NCBI GenBank assembly: GCA_903905735.1 | Contig: CAIVHU010000016.1 | Span: forward strand, 19,042 to 83,041 | Direction: 5' to 3' | Origin: an uncultured beta proteobacterium | GTDB taxonomy: Bacteria; Pseudomonadota; Gammaproteobacteria; Burkholderiales; Burkholderiaceae_C | Length of the DNA: 64,000 bases | Part shown: one piece after another, positions 31,449 through 39,565 of the stretch | Layout of the letters: each line of letters begins with the position of its first letter | Position numbering within the stretch: position 1 is the stretch's first letter | Program-made: the position numbers and the translations under genes | Notes under the pieces: generated by a model | The model's database searches: none | The model's input: the letters and a program-made list of their open reading frames with translations, nothing else | What the model was told of the DNA's origin: nothing

Positions 31449-34400
31449 TTAGCCGCGGCGCAAATCCAGCGTGAATGGAAACTCGCGGCTGCCGGGCACA
31501 TTGATGGTAGCCGGTGGAATGTTCATGATCCCCGGCGTGTGGCCCATGGCGGTGAAGCGCGACAGGCGGCGGCTTTCTGCCTCGTTGGCATTGACCGGCA
31601 GCGCCTGGTAACTCAAGCCGCCCGGGTGCGCCACGTGGTACTGGCAGCCGCCCAAGGAGCGCTTCATCCAGGTATCGACCACATCAAACGTCAGCGGCGC
31701 GTGCACACCAATGCTCGGGTGCAGGCTGCTCGGCGGGTTCCAGGCCTTGTAACGCACCCCGGCAACATATTCATCTTGCACGCCGGTGGGCTGCAGGCTC
31801 ATGGCGCGGCCGTTGCAGGTGACCACATAGCGGCTCTCGTTCATGCCGGTCACGCGCACTTCAATGCGTTCCAAGGAGGAGTCCACATAACGTGCGGTGC
31901 CGCCCGGCGCGCCTTCTTCACCCATCACATGCCAGGGCTCCAGAGCGTTGCGCAGGGTCATCTGGATACCGGCGGTGCAGATGGAGCCAATCAGCGGGAA
32001 GCGGAACTCCACGTGCGGGGCAAACCAGCTGTCGTCAAACGCAAAACCAGCCTCGCGCATCTCGGCCATCACGTCGTGGAAATCCATCGCGATGAATTTC
32101 GGCAGCATGAAACGGTCGTGCAACTCGGTGCCCCAGCGGGTGGCGGGGGCGCGGTACGGTGTTTTCCAGAAGCGGGCAATCAGCGCACGCAGCAGCAACT
32201 GCTGCACGCTGCTCATGTGCGGGTGCGGCGGCATCTCGAACGCGCGCAGCTCCAGCAGGCCCAGGCGGCCGGTGGACGAGTCGGGCGAATACATCTTGTC
32301 GATGGAGATTTCGCTGCGGTGCGTGTTGCCGGTGGCGTCGATCAGGATGTTGCGTAGCGTGCGGTCAATCAGCCACGGCGGCATCGACTGGCCATAGATC
32401 TCCCGGTTCTTGTAGATCTGCTCGATGGCGATTTCCAGCTCGTACAACTGGTCGTTGCGCGCTTCATCCACCCGCGGTGCCTGGCTGGTCGGGCCGACAA
32501 ACATGCCGCTGAACAAGTAGCTCAATGAAGGGTGGTTGTGCCAATACAGCAGCAGGCTGGCCAGCAGTTCCGGCTTGCGCAGGAACGGGCTGTCAGAGGG
32601 CGTGGCACCGCCCATCACAAAGTGGTTGCCACCGCCGGTGCCGGTGTGGCGGCCGTCGGTCATGAACTTCTCTGCGCTCAAGCGCGACTCGAACGCCGCG
32701 TTGTAGAGGAATTCGGTGTTGTAAACCAGCTCTTTCCAGTTGTTGGCCGGGTGGATGTTGACCTCGATCACGCCTGGGTCCGGCGTCACGCTCAAGAGTT
32801 TCAGGCGCGGGTCACGCGGCGGCGGGTAGCCTTCGATGACGATCTGCACGCCCAGTTCCTGCGCGGTGGCTTCCACGGCAGCCAGCAGGTCCAGGTAGTA
32901 CTCCAGTCGCTCCAGCGGCGGCATGAAGACATAGATCGCGCTGGATTTTTCACCGACTGCTTCGGCCTTGGGGCCGCTGGCACGGCGCGGGTCGCGTACT
33001 TCCACACACAGGGCGGTGCGGGTGATCCAGTGGGCAGACTCCTGGCGCTCAGGGGCGCGGGCAAAGTCAGCGGGCTCGGCTTGCAGGGCGCTTTGGGCGT
33101 GGCTGGCGGTGCTGGTGTTGCTGTTAAAGGCCGTGGGGTTCTGCATCAGCCGGGTGGCTTCAGTTGGTGGCAAGGCCCCAGCGACAAACGGCATGGCTGT
33201 TGTCGCATTGGCGGCGCCTGATGCCGCCGCAGCAGCGGCAGCGCGGCGGGCCGCGCCCAGCGCCAGGCCAGCCTTGCCGGGAGCGTGACCGCCAGCGGCA
33301 TAAGGGCCTGAGGCGTACCTGCCGCTGGCGTAGTCTGGTGCCATCTGGCTAGGCGCGTAACGTGCGGCCAGGTCGGCATACACCGGCAAGTCGCCACGCA
33401 AGGTCGATGGGTCCTGCTCGATCATGTACGGAAAGTCGGCCTCGCTGACCCAGGGCAAGGAATCGAGCGGCAAGCGCAGGCCCATCGGTGAATCGCCGGG
33501 CATCAGGTACATGCGCTCGTCACGCAAAAACCAAGGGCCTGTCGTCCAGGCAGCGCCATACACCTCGTCATAACCCGCCACCTTGACCGGCAGCACGTAG
33601 CCCACGGGCGTGTCGAGCTTTTGCGTGAAGACGCGGCGAAGGCGCGCACGTTCCATCTCGTCGTCGAGCTTGGAGTTGAACGGATCCACATTGACCGGCA
33701 GGCGGCGCTCGCGCCACAGGTAATACCAACTGTCTTCAAATGCGGTCTGCACGTATTTGTCAGTCAGACCCAATTTGCCCGCCAGCAGACTGGTGAAACG
33801 CTGCGCGTCTTGACTGGTGTAGTGGCTGGTAACGCGTTCATCGGCAAACAGGGCCGGGTTGGACCAGACCGGCTGGCCATCGGCGCGCCAGTAAATGTTC
33901 AGCGCCCAGCGGGGCAACTGCTCGCCGGGGTACCACTTACCCTGGCCAAAGTGCAAAAAGCCGCCTTCGCCGTATTCCTTGCGCAGTTTGTGCACCAATT
34001 CGGTGGCAAAACCGCGTTTTGTCGGGCCGAGGGCATCGGTGTTCCACTCTGGTGCGTCACGGTCGCTCACTGCCACAAAAGTGGGCTCGCCACCCATGGT
34101 CAGGCGCACGTCGCTGGCGGTCAGATCTGCGTCCACCGCGTCCCCGAGGGCCATGATGTCGGCCCATTGTTCTTCGGTGTAGGGTTTGGTGACGCGGGGT
34201 GATTCGTAAATGCGGGTGACCTGCATGTGGTGTGCAAATGTCACCTCGGATTTGTCGACGCCGCCCTCAATCGGTGCGGCGCCTGAAGGTTGCGGCGTGC
34301 AGGCCAGCGGAATGTGGCCTTCACCGGCCAGCAGACCCGAGGTGGCATCCAGCCCCACCCAGCCAGCGCCAGGCAGATACACCTCGCACCAGGCGTGCAG

Positions 34401-35081
34401 GTCGGTGAAATCGACCTCGGTGCCGCTGGGGCCGTCCAGCGCCTTCACGTCCGGTTTCAACTGGATCAGGTAGCCGGACACAAAACGCGCGGCCAGACCG
34501 CAATTGCGCAGCAGTTGCACCATCAGCCAGGCTGAGTCGCGGCAGGAGCCGGAAGCCAGTGTCAGCGTTTCTTCGGGCGTTTGCACGCCGGGCTCCATAC
34601 GGATGGTGTAGTTGATGGCGTGATGCACCGACGTGTTCAGGTCCACCAGAAAGATTACGCTGCGGCGCTTGGTGCGGTCAATCTTGTCCAGATAGGCCTG
34701 CAACAGCGGGGTGACCGGGTCGGGCGTGAGGTAGGGGGCGAGCTCCTGCTTCAGATCGGGCGCGTAGCTGAACGGAAATTCTTCGGCCTCGGGCTCCAGA
34801 AAGAAGTCAAACGGGTTGTACACCGCCATGTCCAGAACCACGTCCACCGTGACCTTGAACTCTTTGGTTTTGTTCGGGAACACCAGGCGGGCCTGGTAGT
34901 TGGCAAACGGATCCTGCTGCCAGTTGATGAAATGGTCTTCAGGCTCAACCTTGAGCGAATACGAGATGATCTTGCTACGGCAATGCGGGGCAGGGCGCAG
35001 GCGGATGACCTGCGGGCCCAGGGCGACCAGTCGGTCATACGAATAGTGGGTGACGTGGTTCAGTGCGGCGTGAATGGACAT
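31449..35081 (-). CDS. transglutaminase-like / DUF2126 protein
   Basis: A 1210-residue protein. Residues about 1-290 are a bacterial transglutaminase-like domain (LNHVTHYSYDRLVALGPQVIRLRP, Cys in LASGSCRDSAWLMVQLLR, His in DLHAWCEVYLPGAGWVGLD). The rest is DUF2126 (LTMGGEPTFVAVSDRDAPEW, GGGNHFVMGGATPSDSPF, EFRFPLIGSICTAGIQMTLR). Such proteins usually occur with ATP-grasp and alpha-E partners and may modify peptides; no partners lie here. A low-complexity Ala/Gly/Ser stretch at about 575-655, including RRAAAAAAASGAANA, interrupts DUF2126 and makes the protein longer than the usual roughly 1120. Confidence 0.92.
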   Translation of the reverse strand: MSIHAALNHVTHYSYDRLVALGPQVIRLRPAPHCRSKIISYSLKVEPEDHFINWQQDPFANYQARLVFPNKTKEFKVTVDVVLDMAVYNPFDFFLEPEAEEFPFSYAPDLKQELAPYLTPDPVTPLLQAYLDKIDRTKRRSVIFLVDLNTSVHHAINYTIRMEPGVQTPEETLTLASGSCRDSAWLMVQLLRNCGLAARFVSGYLIQLKPDVKALDGPSGTEVDFTDLHAWCEVYLPGAGWVGLDATSGLLAGEGHIPLACTPQPSGAAPIEGGVDKSEVTFAHHMQVTRIYESPRVTKPYTEEQWADIMALGDAVDADLTASDVRLTMGGEPTFVAVSDRDAPEWNTDALGPTKRGFATELVHKLRKEYGEGGFLHFGQGKWYPGEQLPRWALNIYWRADGQPVWSNPALFADERVTSHYTSQDAQRFTSLLAGKLGLTDKYVQTAFEDSWYYLWRERRLPVNVDPFNSKLDDEMERARLRRVFTQKLDTPVGYVLPVKVAGYDEVYGAAWTTGPWFLRDERMYLMPGDSPMGLRLPLDSLPWVSEADFPYMIEQDPSTLRGDLPVYADLAARYAPSQMAPDYASGRYASGPYAAGGHAPGKAGLALGAARRAAAAAAASGAANATTAMPFVAGALPPTEATRLMQNPTAFNSNTSTASHAQSALQAEPADFARAPERQESAHWITRTALCVEVRDPRRASGPKAEAVGEKSSAIYVFMPPLERLEYYLDLLAAVEATAQELGVQIVIEGYPPPRDPRLKLLSVTPDPGVIEVNIHPANNWKELVYNTEFLYNAAFESRLSAEKFMTDGRHTGTGGGNHFVMGGATPSDSPFLRKPELLASLLLYWHNHPSLSYLFSGMFVGPTSQAPRVDEARNDQLYELEIAIEQIYKNREIYGQSMPPWLIDRTLRNILIDATGNTHRSEISIDKMYSPDSSTGRLGLLELRAFEMPPHPHMSSVQQLLLRALIARFWKTPYRAPATRWGTELHDRFMLPKFIAMDFHDVMAEMREAGFAFDDSWFAPHVEFRFPLIGSICTAGIQMTLRNALEPWHVMGEEGAPGGTARYVDSSLERIEVRVTGMNESRYVVTCNGRAMSLQPTGVQDEYVAGVRYKAWNPPSSLHPSIGVHAPLTFDVVDTWMKRSLGGCQYHVAHPGGLSYQALPVNANEAESRRLSRFTAMGHTPGIMNIPPATINVPGSREFPFTLDLRRG

Positions 35082-35242
35082 GCGTGGGTCTCAAATGGGC
35101 GAAAACACGCTTGAATCAAGCGGGTAAAACGGTGACAGACGGCAGATAACTAGCAATGTTGGTGCCAGTCGGGGTGCCGTGGCAGAGCCCATTTTCCCAC
35201 GAGAACCCCACGGCCAGCTTACCCGGCGCGAATACGCCGCAA

Positions 35243-36730
35243 TCAGTTCACCAGCACGGCTCCTGCGGTGCGGTGCGTGGCGGTATCCACGAGCACCAGC
35301 GAGCCCAGCACGCGCGACTGCGCAAACGGCAGCGCGGCAATCGGCTCCTGCAGCAGCAATTCGATGTGGCCGATGCTGTTGGCACTCAGGCTGTCGGCGG
35401 CCTCCTCGGCCAGGGTGTTGATGGCCAACCGGTGCACCACGCGTTTGACCCGCGCCTTGACCCAGCGGTGGCCGTGTAACGCCCAATACACTCGCCCGGC
35501 CACCAGCGGTTCGTCATCCATCCAGGCCACGGTGGCGCTGATCTCACGGCTGGGTGGCAGGCTGGTGGCCGTGGGCGTGTCGCCAAAGTCGTCATCAGAA
35601 ACGATAGCTGTAGACGCAGGTTGAATAAGGGCCAGCAGCCAATCGCCGCGTGATACATCCAGTTCGCGGTCCAGCACCACACCGGCGCTGTGACCGGCTT
35701 GCACGCTGCCGGGTTGGCGGGTGGTGCCCAGCACTTGGGCGACGGTGGCGGTCTGGCCGCTGGGCAACACTTTCACCTGTTGGCCCACTTGTGCCACGCC
35801 GCCCGCCACGCGGCCCCAGAAAATCCGGCGGCCCTGGGAGGTGTCTGCGGATGACGAGAACCTAGCGGCCCCCTCGGGGGGCAACGCAGTAGGTGCAAGG
35901 ACAAGCGTCGGGGCGGGTTTCTCGACCCACTGCACCGGGAAGGCAAAGGGCAGATCGGTTTCGGCAGGCGTCACAGGGAGCAACTCCAGAATGTCGAGCA
36001 GGCTCGGACCGTTGTATCCGCACCATCCGGGCACTTCATCGACCACGTTGTGGCCTTTGAGGGCCGAAATCGGGACGATGGTGGTCACCTCGATGCCAGC
36101 TTCTAGCGCAAAGGCTTCCAGCGCGTCGCGAATATGGGCAAACGCCCGCGTGGCCTGACCGGCAGTCTCTGGCCTGGCGGCATCTTCCAGAGCGTCGAGT
36201 TTGTTGACGGCAAATACGATGCTGGGCACGCGCAGCAGGTGGCACAACAGGCTGTGGCGGCGCGTCTGGGGCAACAGTCCATGGCCCAGGCCTGAAGGTG
36301 GCTGCACCGTACCTGGCGCCATGGCCCAAGGCAGTTTGGTGGCGTCGACGAGCACCACGGCGGCGTCGGCTTGAGAAGCGGCGGTGACCATGTTGCGGGT
36401 GTATTGCTCGTGGCCGGGGGCGTCACCGATGATGAATTTGCGCTCGGCAGTGTTGAAGTAGCGCCAGGCCACGTCGATGGTGATGCCCTGTTCACGCTCG
36501 GCGCTCAGGCCGTCGGTGAACTGGGCCAGGTCGGCCTCGCCGCTTCGGGAGACGTTGGCGAGTTGGTCTTGCAGCACGCTTTTGCTGTCAAGCAGCAGGC
36601 GGCCAATCAAGGTGCTCTTGCCGTCATCGACGCTGCCGCAGGTGATGAACTTGAGGGCGGATTGTTGGTCAAATTGGCCTGTAGCCCTTGTGTATTCTGG
36701 GCTGATAGCTACTGAGTTTGTAGTGTTCAT
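35243..36730 (-). CDS. cysN: sulfate adenylyltransferase subunit 1 (GTPase) CysN
   Basis: A 495-residue EF-Tu-like GTPase that drives ATP sulfurylase. G motifs are GSVDDGKST, DAPGHEQY and NKLD, all intact. Three insertions stand out. Residues 3-20 (SVAISPEYTRATGQFD) come from palindromic element copy 11. About 362-378 (LLALIQPASTAIV) come from copy 10. A stretch including PTALPPEGAARFSS comes from a GC-rich palindrome at 35868-35882. A further extra segment (PGTVQPPSGLGHG) follows the DATK motif. No CysC kinase domain is fused, in agreement with APS-type CysH. It is separated from cysD by about 590 non-coding bases. Confidence 0.94.
   Translation of the reverse strand: MNTTNSVAISPEYTRATGQFDQQSALKFITCGSVDDGKSTLIGRLLLDSKSVLQDQLANVSRSGEADLAQFTDGLSAEREQGITIDVAWRYFNTAERKFIIGDAPGHEQYTRNMVTAASQADAAVVLVDATKLPWAMAPGTVQPPSGLGHGLLPQTRRHSLLCHLLRVPSIVFAVNKLDALEDAARPETAGQATRAFAHIRDALEAFALEAGIEVTTIVPISALKGHNVVDEVPGWCGYNGPSLLDILELLPVTPAETDLPFAFPVQWVEKPAPTLVLAPTALPPEGAARFSSSADTSQGRRIFWGRVAGGVAQVGQQVKVLPSGQTATVAQVLGTTRQPGSVQAGHSAGVVLDRELDVSRGDWLLALIQPASTAIVSDDDFGDTPTATSLPPSREISATVAWMDDEPLVAGRVYWALHGHRWVKARVKRVVHRLAINTLAEEAADSLSANSIGHIELLLQEPIAALPFAQSRVLGSLVLVDTATHRTAGAVLVN
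35596..35644 (+). repeat. Family A palindromic element, copy 10 (inside cysN)
   Basis: AAACGATAGCTGTAGACGC, loop, then AAGGGCCAGCAGCCAATC. On the coding strand it reads DWLLALIQPASTAIVSD, the common reverse frame. Confidence 0.75.
35868..35882. repeat. GC-rich palindrome translated in cysN (second repeat type)
   Basis: GCCCCC-TCG-GGGGGC is a perfect 6-bp hairpin inside codons for ALPPEGAAR, a segment that E. coli CysN lacks by my recollection. Short repeats with this core recur in Comamonadaceae genomes as I remember them; only one copy is in this window. Confidence 0.5.
36669..36722 (-). repeat. Family A palindromic element, copy 11 (N-terminus of cysN)
   Basis: AAATTGGCCTGTAGCCCTTG, loop, then GGGCTGATAGCTACTGA. 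On the coding strand it gives SVAISPEYTRATGQFD at codons 5-20, nearly the same peptide and DNA as copy 17 in the YgiQ-type gene. Confidence 0.92.
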
Positions 36731-37321
36731 TGTAGTTTCCGTCGTTTCGTTTGCTGACAGTTTTGTTAACGTGAATTACCCGGCTTTGTGGCAGATGGTG
36801 TTTTAACCCGCAGCGCGCAATGGATATCTAACTCCGCGGATCTCCCCCGGCCCTTCGGGCCTCCTCCTTGATTCCGCTGCGTCAGACACCCAACCCACGC
36901 TGCTAGGCGGTGTTGTTATCGCAGTCACTGTCACAGCCGTTTTTGATGATGGCATTGGCGTTGTCCGGTTCATTGCATCGGTGGCGCTAGGCGGGGTGAT
37001 TGGGGTATGTGACCGGGCTTTGGGGTGGAACGCGCGCGCCCACAGCCGATGGCGAGCTGAGGCTTCAATTTCGCGCGTGTTTTCACCGCAAAACCGCATG
37101 CACATGCCCCGGTCGCCGCGCCGGGTTCAACGTGATCCCGACATAAGCGAGGAAAATTCCCGGGCAAAGATTCGTATTTGGCGTGAACCTGCAGAGTCGT
37201 GACCATGAAATGGCGCTTTCTTGTGCAACCCGCTGAATTGGGGTCAGAGCCGTTCCGCTGCGCGGCCGGATCTGACCCCAATTCAGCTACCGCCAACGGG
37301 TCGCAAGGTTGGTCATTCACG
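36731..37321. other. non-coding gap between cysD and cysN with repeats
   Basis: About 590 bases split an otherwise tight operon. No convincing gene is present on either strand. The gap holds a hairpin with GGCCCTTCGGGCC at 36850-36862, a segment from CAAGGAGGAGGCCCGAAGGG read on the minus strand that resembles dispersed Comamonadaceae repeats, and a REP-like inverted repeat at 37232-37287. Decayed insertion of mobile repeats is the likely origin. Confidence 0.6.
37232..37287. repeat. REP-like unit with 17-bp perfect inverted repeat
   Basis: GCTGAATTGGGGTCAGA (37232-37248) and its exact complement (37271-37287) flank a 22-base GC-rich centre. The GGGGTCAGA/TCTGACCCC arms are typical of REP or MITE units mobilised by Y1-type (RAYT) transposases in Betaproteobacteria. 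No transposase is in the window. Confidence 0.85.
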
Positions 37322-38293
37322 TTAAAAGTACCCATCTTTCTTGCGCTTCTCCATCGAAGCCTCAGAAGTCTTGTCATCCATCCGCGTAGCCCCGCGTTCA
37401 CTCACGTCGGCGGCCAGGGTTTCGAGCACGATCTGCTCCGGCGTGGCGGCCAGGCTTTCTACCGGGCAGGTGCAGGTGATGTCACCCACGGTGCGAAAGC
37501 GCACGTCGCGCAGTTCGGCCACTTCGCCGGGTTTTAACGGCGTGAGTTCGGTCACCGGCACCAGCAGACCCTTTCGTTTGACCACCTCACGCTGGTGCGT
37601 GTAATACAGCGAGGGCAGGGCGATCTGCTCGCGGGCGATGTATTGCCACACGTCCAACTCGGTCCAGTTGCTGATCGGGAACACGCGAAAGTGTTCGCCG
37701 GGTTGCAGCTTGGTGTTGAACAGTGTCCAGAGTTCCGGGCGCTGGTCTTTGGGCTGCCACTGGCCGAAGCTGTCGCGGTGGCTGAAGATGCGTTCCTTGG
37801 CGCGGGCTTTTTCTTCATCGCGCCGCGCGCCACCGATCAGCGCGTCAAAGCGGAATTCTTCGATGGCTTCCAGCAGCGTCACGGACTGGTGCACGTTGCG
37901 TGACTCGCCGGGGTGGGCCAGGCGCACCGTGCCACGCGCCATAGAGTCTTCGACGCTGCGCACGATCAGGTCGGCACCCAACTCCTTGGCACGAAAGTCG
38001 CGGAAATCGGTCACCTCATGGAAGTTGTGACCGGTGTCGATCATCAGCAGCGGATAGGGAATCTTTCCGCCTGTATCGGGCGTGCCAAAAGCCTTTTCGG
38101 CGCACTTGAGCATCACCAGTGAGTCTTTGCCGCCTGAGAACAGCAGGGTCGGGCGCTCGAAGGCGGCGGCCACTTCGCGCAGGATGAAGATGGTTTCTTC
38201 TTCCAGCGCGTCCAGGTGGGCATTGCTCAGATGGTCTGCGCGGTGGTGGTGCGTCATGGGTTGCAAAAGTTGGGGTGCGGTGCGGGTGTTCAT
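37322..38293 (-). CDS. cysD: sulfate adenylyltransferase subunit 2 CysD
   Basis: A 323-residue ATP sulfurylase catalytic subunit: ATP + sulfate gives adenosine 5'-phosphosulfate and pyrophosphate, with CysN. The PP-loop is SGGKDS at 53-58, and LMIDTGHNFHEV, GGARRDEEKARAKER and ISNWTELDVWQYI are family signatures. The start at 38293 overlaps the cysH stop as ATGA, so the two are translationally coupled. The protein ends with the usual EKRKKDGYF tail. Confidence 0.96.
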   Translation of the reverse strand: MNTRTAPQLLQPMTHHHRADHLSNAHLDALEEETIFILREVAAAFERPTLLFSGGKDSLVMLKCAEKAFGTPDTGGKIPYPLLMIDTGHNFHEVTDFRDFRAKELGADLIVRSVEDSMARGTVRLAHPGESRNVHQSVTLLEAIEEFRFDALIGGARRDEEKARAKERIFSHRDSFGQWQPKDQRPELWTLFNTKLQPGEHFRVFPISNWTELDVWQYIAREQIALPSLYYTHQREVVKRKGLLVPVTELTPLKPGEVAELRDVRFRTVGDITCTCPVESLAATPEQIVLETLAADVSERGATRMDDKTSEASMEKRKKDGYF

Positions 38294-39057
38294 GCGGTCG
38301 CCTTTGATGATTCGGGATCGGGTGTTTGAGAAACGTGCAGGCCGCATTCCTTGGCGGCCTTGTCTTCCCACCACCAGCGGCCAGCGCGGAAGTCTTCTCC
38401 CAAACTGATAGCGCGGGTGCACGGCGCGCAGCCGATGCTGGGGTAAAACTGGTCGTGCAACGGGTTGTAATCGACGTGGTTGATGGCGATGAAGTGCCAG
38501 ACATCGCCCCAGGTCCAGTCGGCCAGCGGGTTGAGTTTGACGCGCGCTTTGTCAGACGTGTCGATCAACGGCACCTCGGCGCGCGCGCCGGACTGTTCGC
38601 GCCGCAGGCCGGTGACCCAGGCATCTTTGCCTTGCAGGGCGCGGCTTAGCGGCTCCATCTTGCGGATATGGCAGCAGGCTTTGCGCAGGTCGATGCTCTT
38701 GTACATCGCATCTTGGCCCTCACGCGCCACAAACTGCACCACCGATTCATTCACCGGGGTAAAAACGGCCACAGGCGCTCGTAAATTGGACTTGAGGCGC
38801 TCCAATAAAGAGAGCGTTTCCGGATGCAACTGGCCGGTTTCCAGCACAAAAATGCCAATGTCGAGCTGCAACTGATTGATCAGGTGCGCCAGCACCATGT
38901 CTTCCGCGCCCAGGCTGCAGGCCAGAGTGATGCGCGGCGCTGTGCCCGGTGCGCTGGGCGCGTAGTCTGCGGCGGCTTGTTGCAGCAGGGCGACGGTGGC
39001 GCTCAGCTTGGCATCAAAGCTGGCTGAGGCGCGGGCGTTCAGGGCGATGGCATTCAT
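38290..39057 (-). CDS. cysH: adenylyl-sulfate (APS) reductase, [4Fe-4S] type
   Basis: A 255-residue thioredoxin-dependent reductase that converts APS to sulfite and AMP. The paired cysteines C128-C129 (ACCHIRK) and C210/C213 (GCAPCTR) bind a [4Fe-4S] cluster and mark the APS rather than PAPS type. The catalytic cysteine is C238 in KECGLH. This agrees with the absence of a CysC kinase. It overlaps DUF934 by one base and cysD by four in a single operon. Confidence 0.95.
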   Translation of the reverse strand: MNAIALNARASASFDAKLSATVALLQQAAADYAPSAPGTAPRITLACSLGAEDMVLAHLINQLQLDIGIFVLETGQLHPETLSLLERLKSNLRAPVAVFTPVNESVVQFVAREGQDAMYKSIDLRKACCHIRKMEPLSRALQGKDAWVTGLRREQSGARAEVPLIDTSDKARVKLNPLADWTWGDVWHFIAINHVDYNPLHDQFYPSIGCAPCTRAISLGEDFRAGRWWWEDKAAKECGLHVSQTPDPESSKATA

Positions 39058-39521
39058 CAGTCGGCTCCAAGGGTGGCTCGGGCGGGCAGATTGGCCCCAA
39101 GCGGTGCGCTGGCGAAAGTATCCGAGGTCAGGATGGAGGTCGCAAAAGGCGGCTGTGGCTGCAGCGCGTCGCCCTGATAAAAACCGTCAAACCGGTCCAG
39201 CTGGCGTTGCGCCGTCGTCAGGTCCTGGTCGGCGCGCAACACGGCACTGCTGAAGCCGCAGCGCTGCAATGGCTGCAACTGGTCCACCAGCACGTCGCCA
39301 GTGGCGCGCAAGTCGCCGGCAAAGCCCAGCCTGCGCCGCAGCAGAAATGCCTGGCTGTAGGCGCGCCCGTCGGTGAAAGTGGGGAAGTGCAGCTCGATGC
39401 AGTTCACGCCGTTGAGTGACACGGCGGCGGGGTGGATGTCGTTGGATAGTTGCAAGGTTTTTGTGCCCTCAGCCCTTGTATCGACTGGGCTGGCAGCTAT
39501 CAATTTAAAGTTGTTTTTCAT
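39057..39521 (-). CDS. DUF934 protein of the sulfite-reduction operon
   Basis: A 154-residue cytoplasmic protein of family DUF934, found beside nitrite/sulfite reductase in proteobacteria and of unproven function. The conserved part is VNCIELHFPTFTDGRAYSQAFLLRRRLGFAGDLRATGDVLVDQ and RCGFSSAVLRADQD. The N-terminal residues 5-21 (LIAASPVDTRAEGTKT) come from palindromic element copy 12, so the native N-terminus may have been extended. ATG at 39521 is preferred. Overlaps the cysH start. Confidence 0.92.
   Translation of the reverse strand: MKNNFKLIAASPVDTRAEGTKTLQLSNDIHPAAVSLNGVNCIELHFPTFTDGRAYSQAFLLRRRLGFAGDLRATGDVLVDQLQPLQRCGFSSAVLRADQDLTTAQRQLDRFDGFYQGDALQPQPPFATSILTSDTFASAPLGANLPARATLGAD
39457..39508 (-). 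repeat. Family A palindromic element, copy 12 (N-terminus of DUF934)
   Basis: TGTGCCCTCAGCCCTTGTAT, loop, then GGGCTGGCAGCTATCAATTT. The coding strand reads LIAASPVDTRAEGTKT, in the same forward frame as copies 11 and 17. Confidence 0.9.
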
Positions 39522-39565
39522 GGTATCAAGCAAATCGGTTGGGTTCAGAGGTGTCGCGCACAGGT

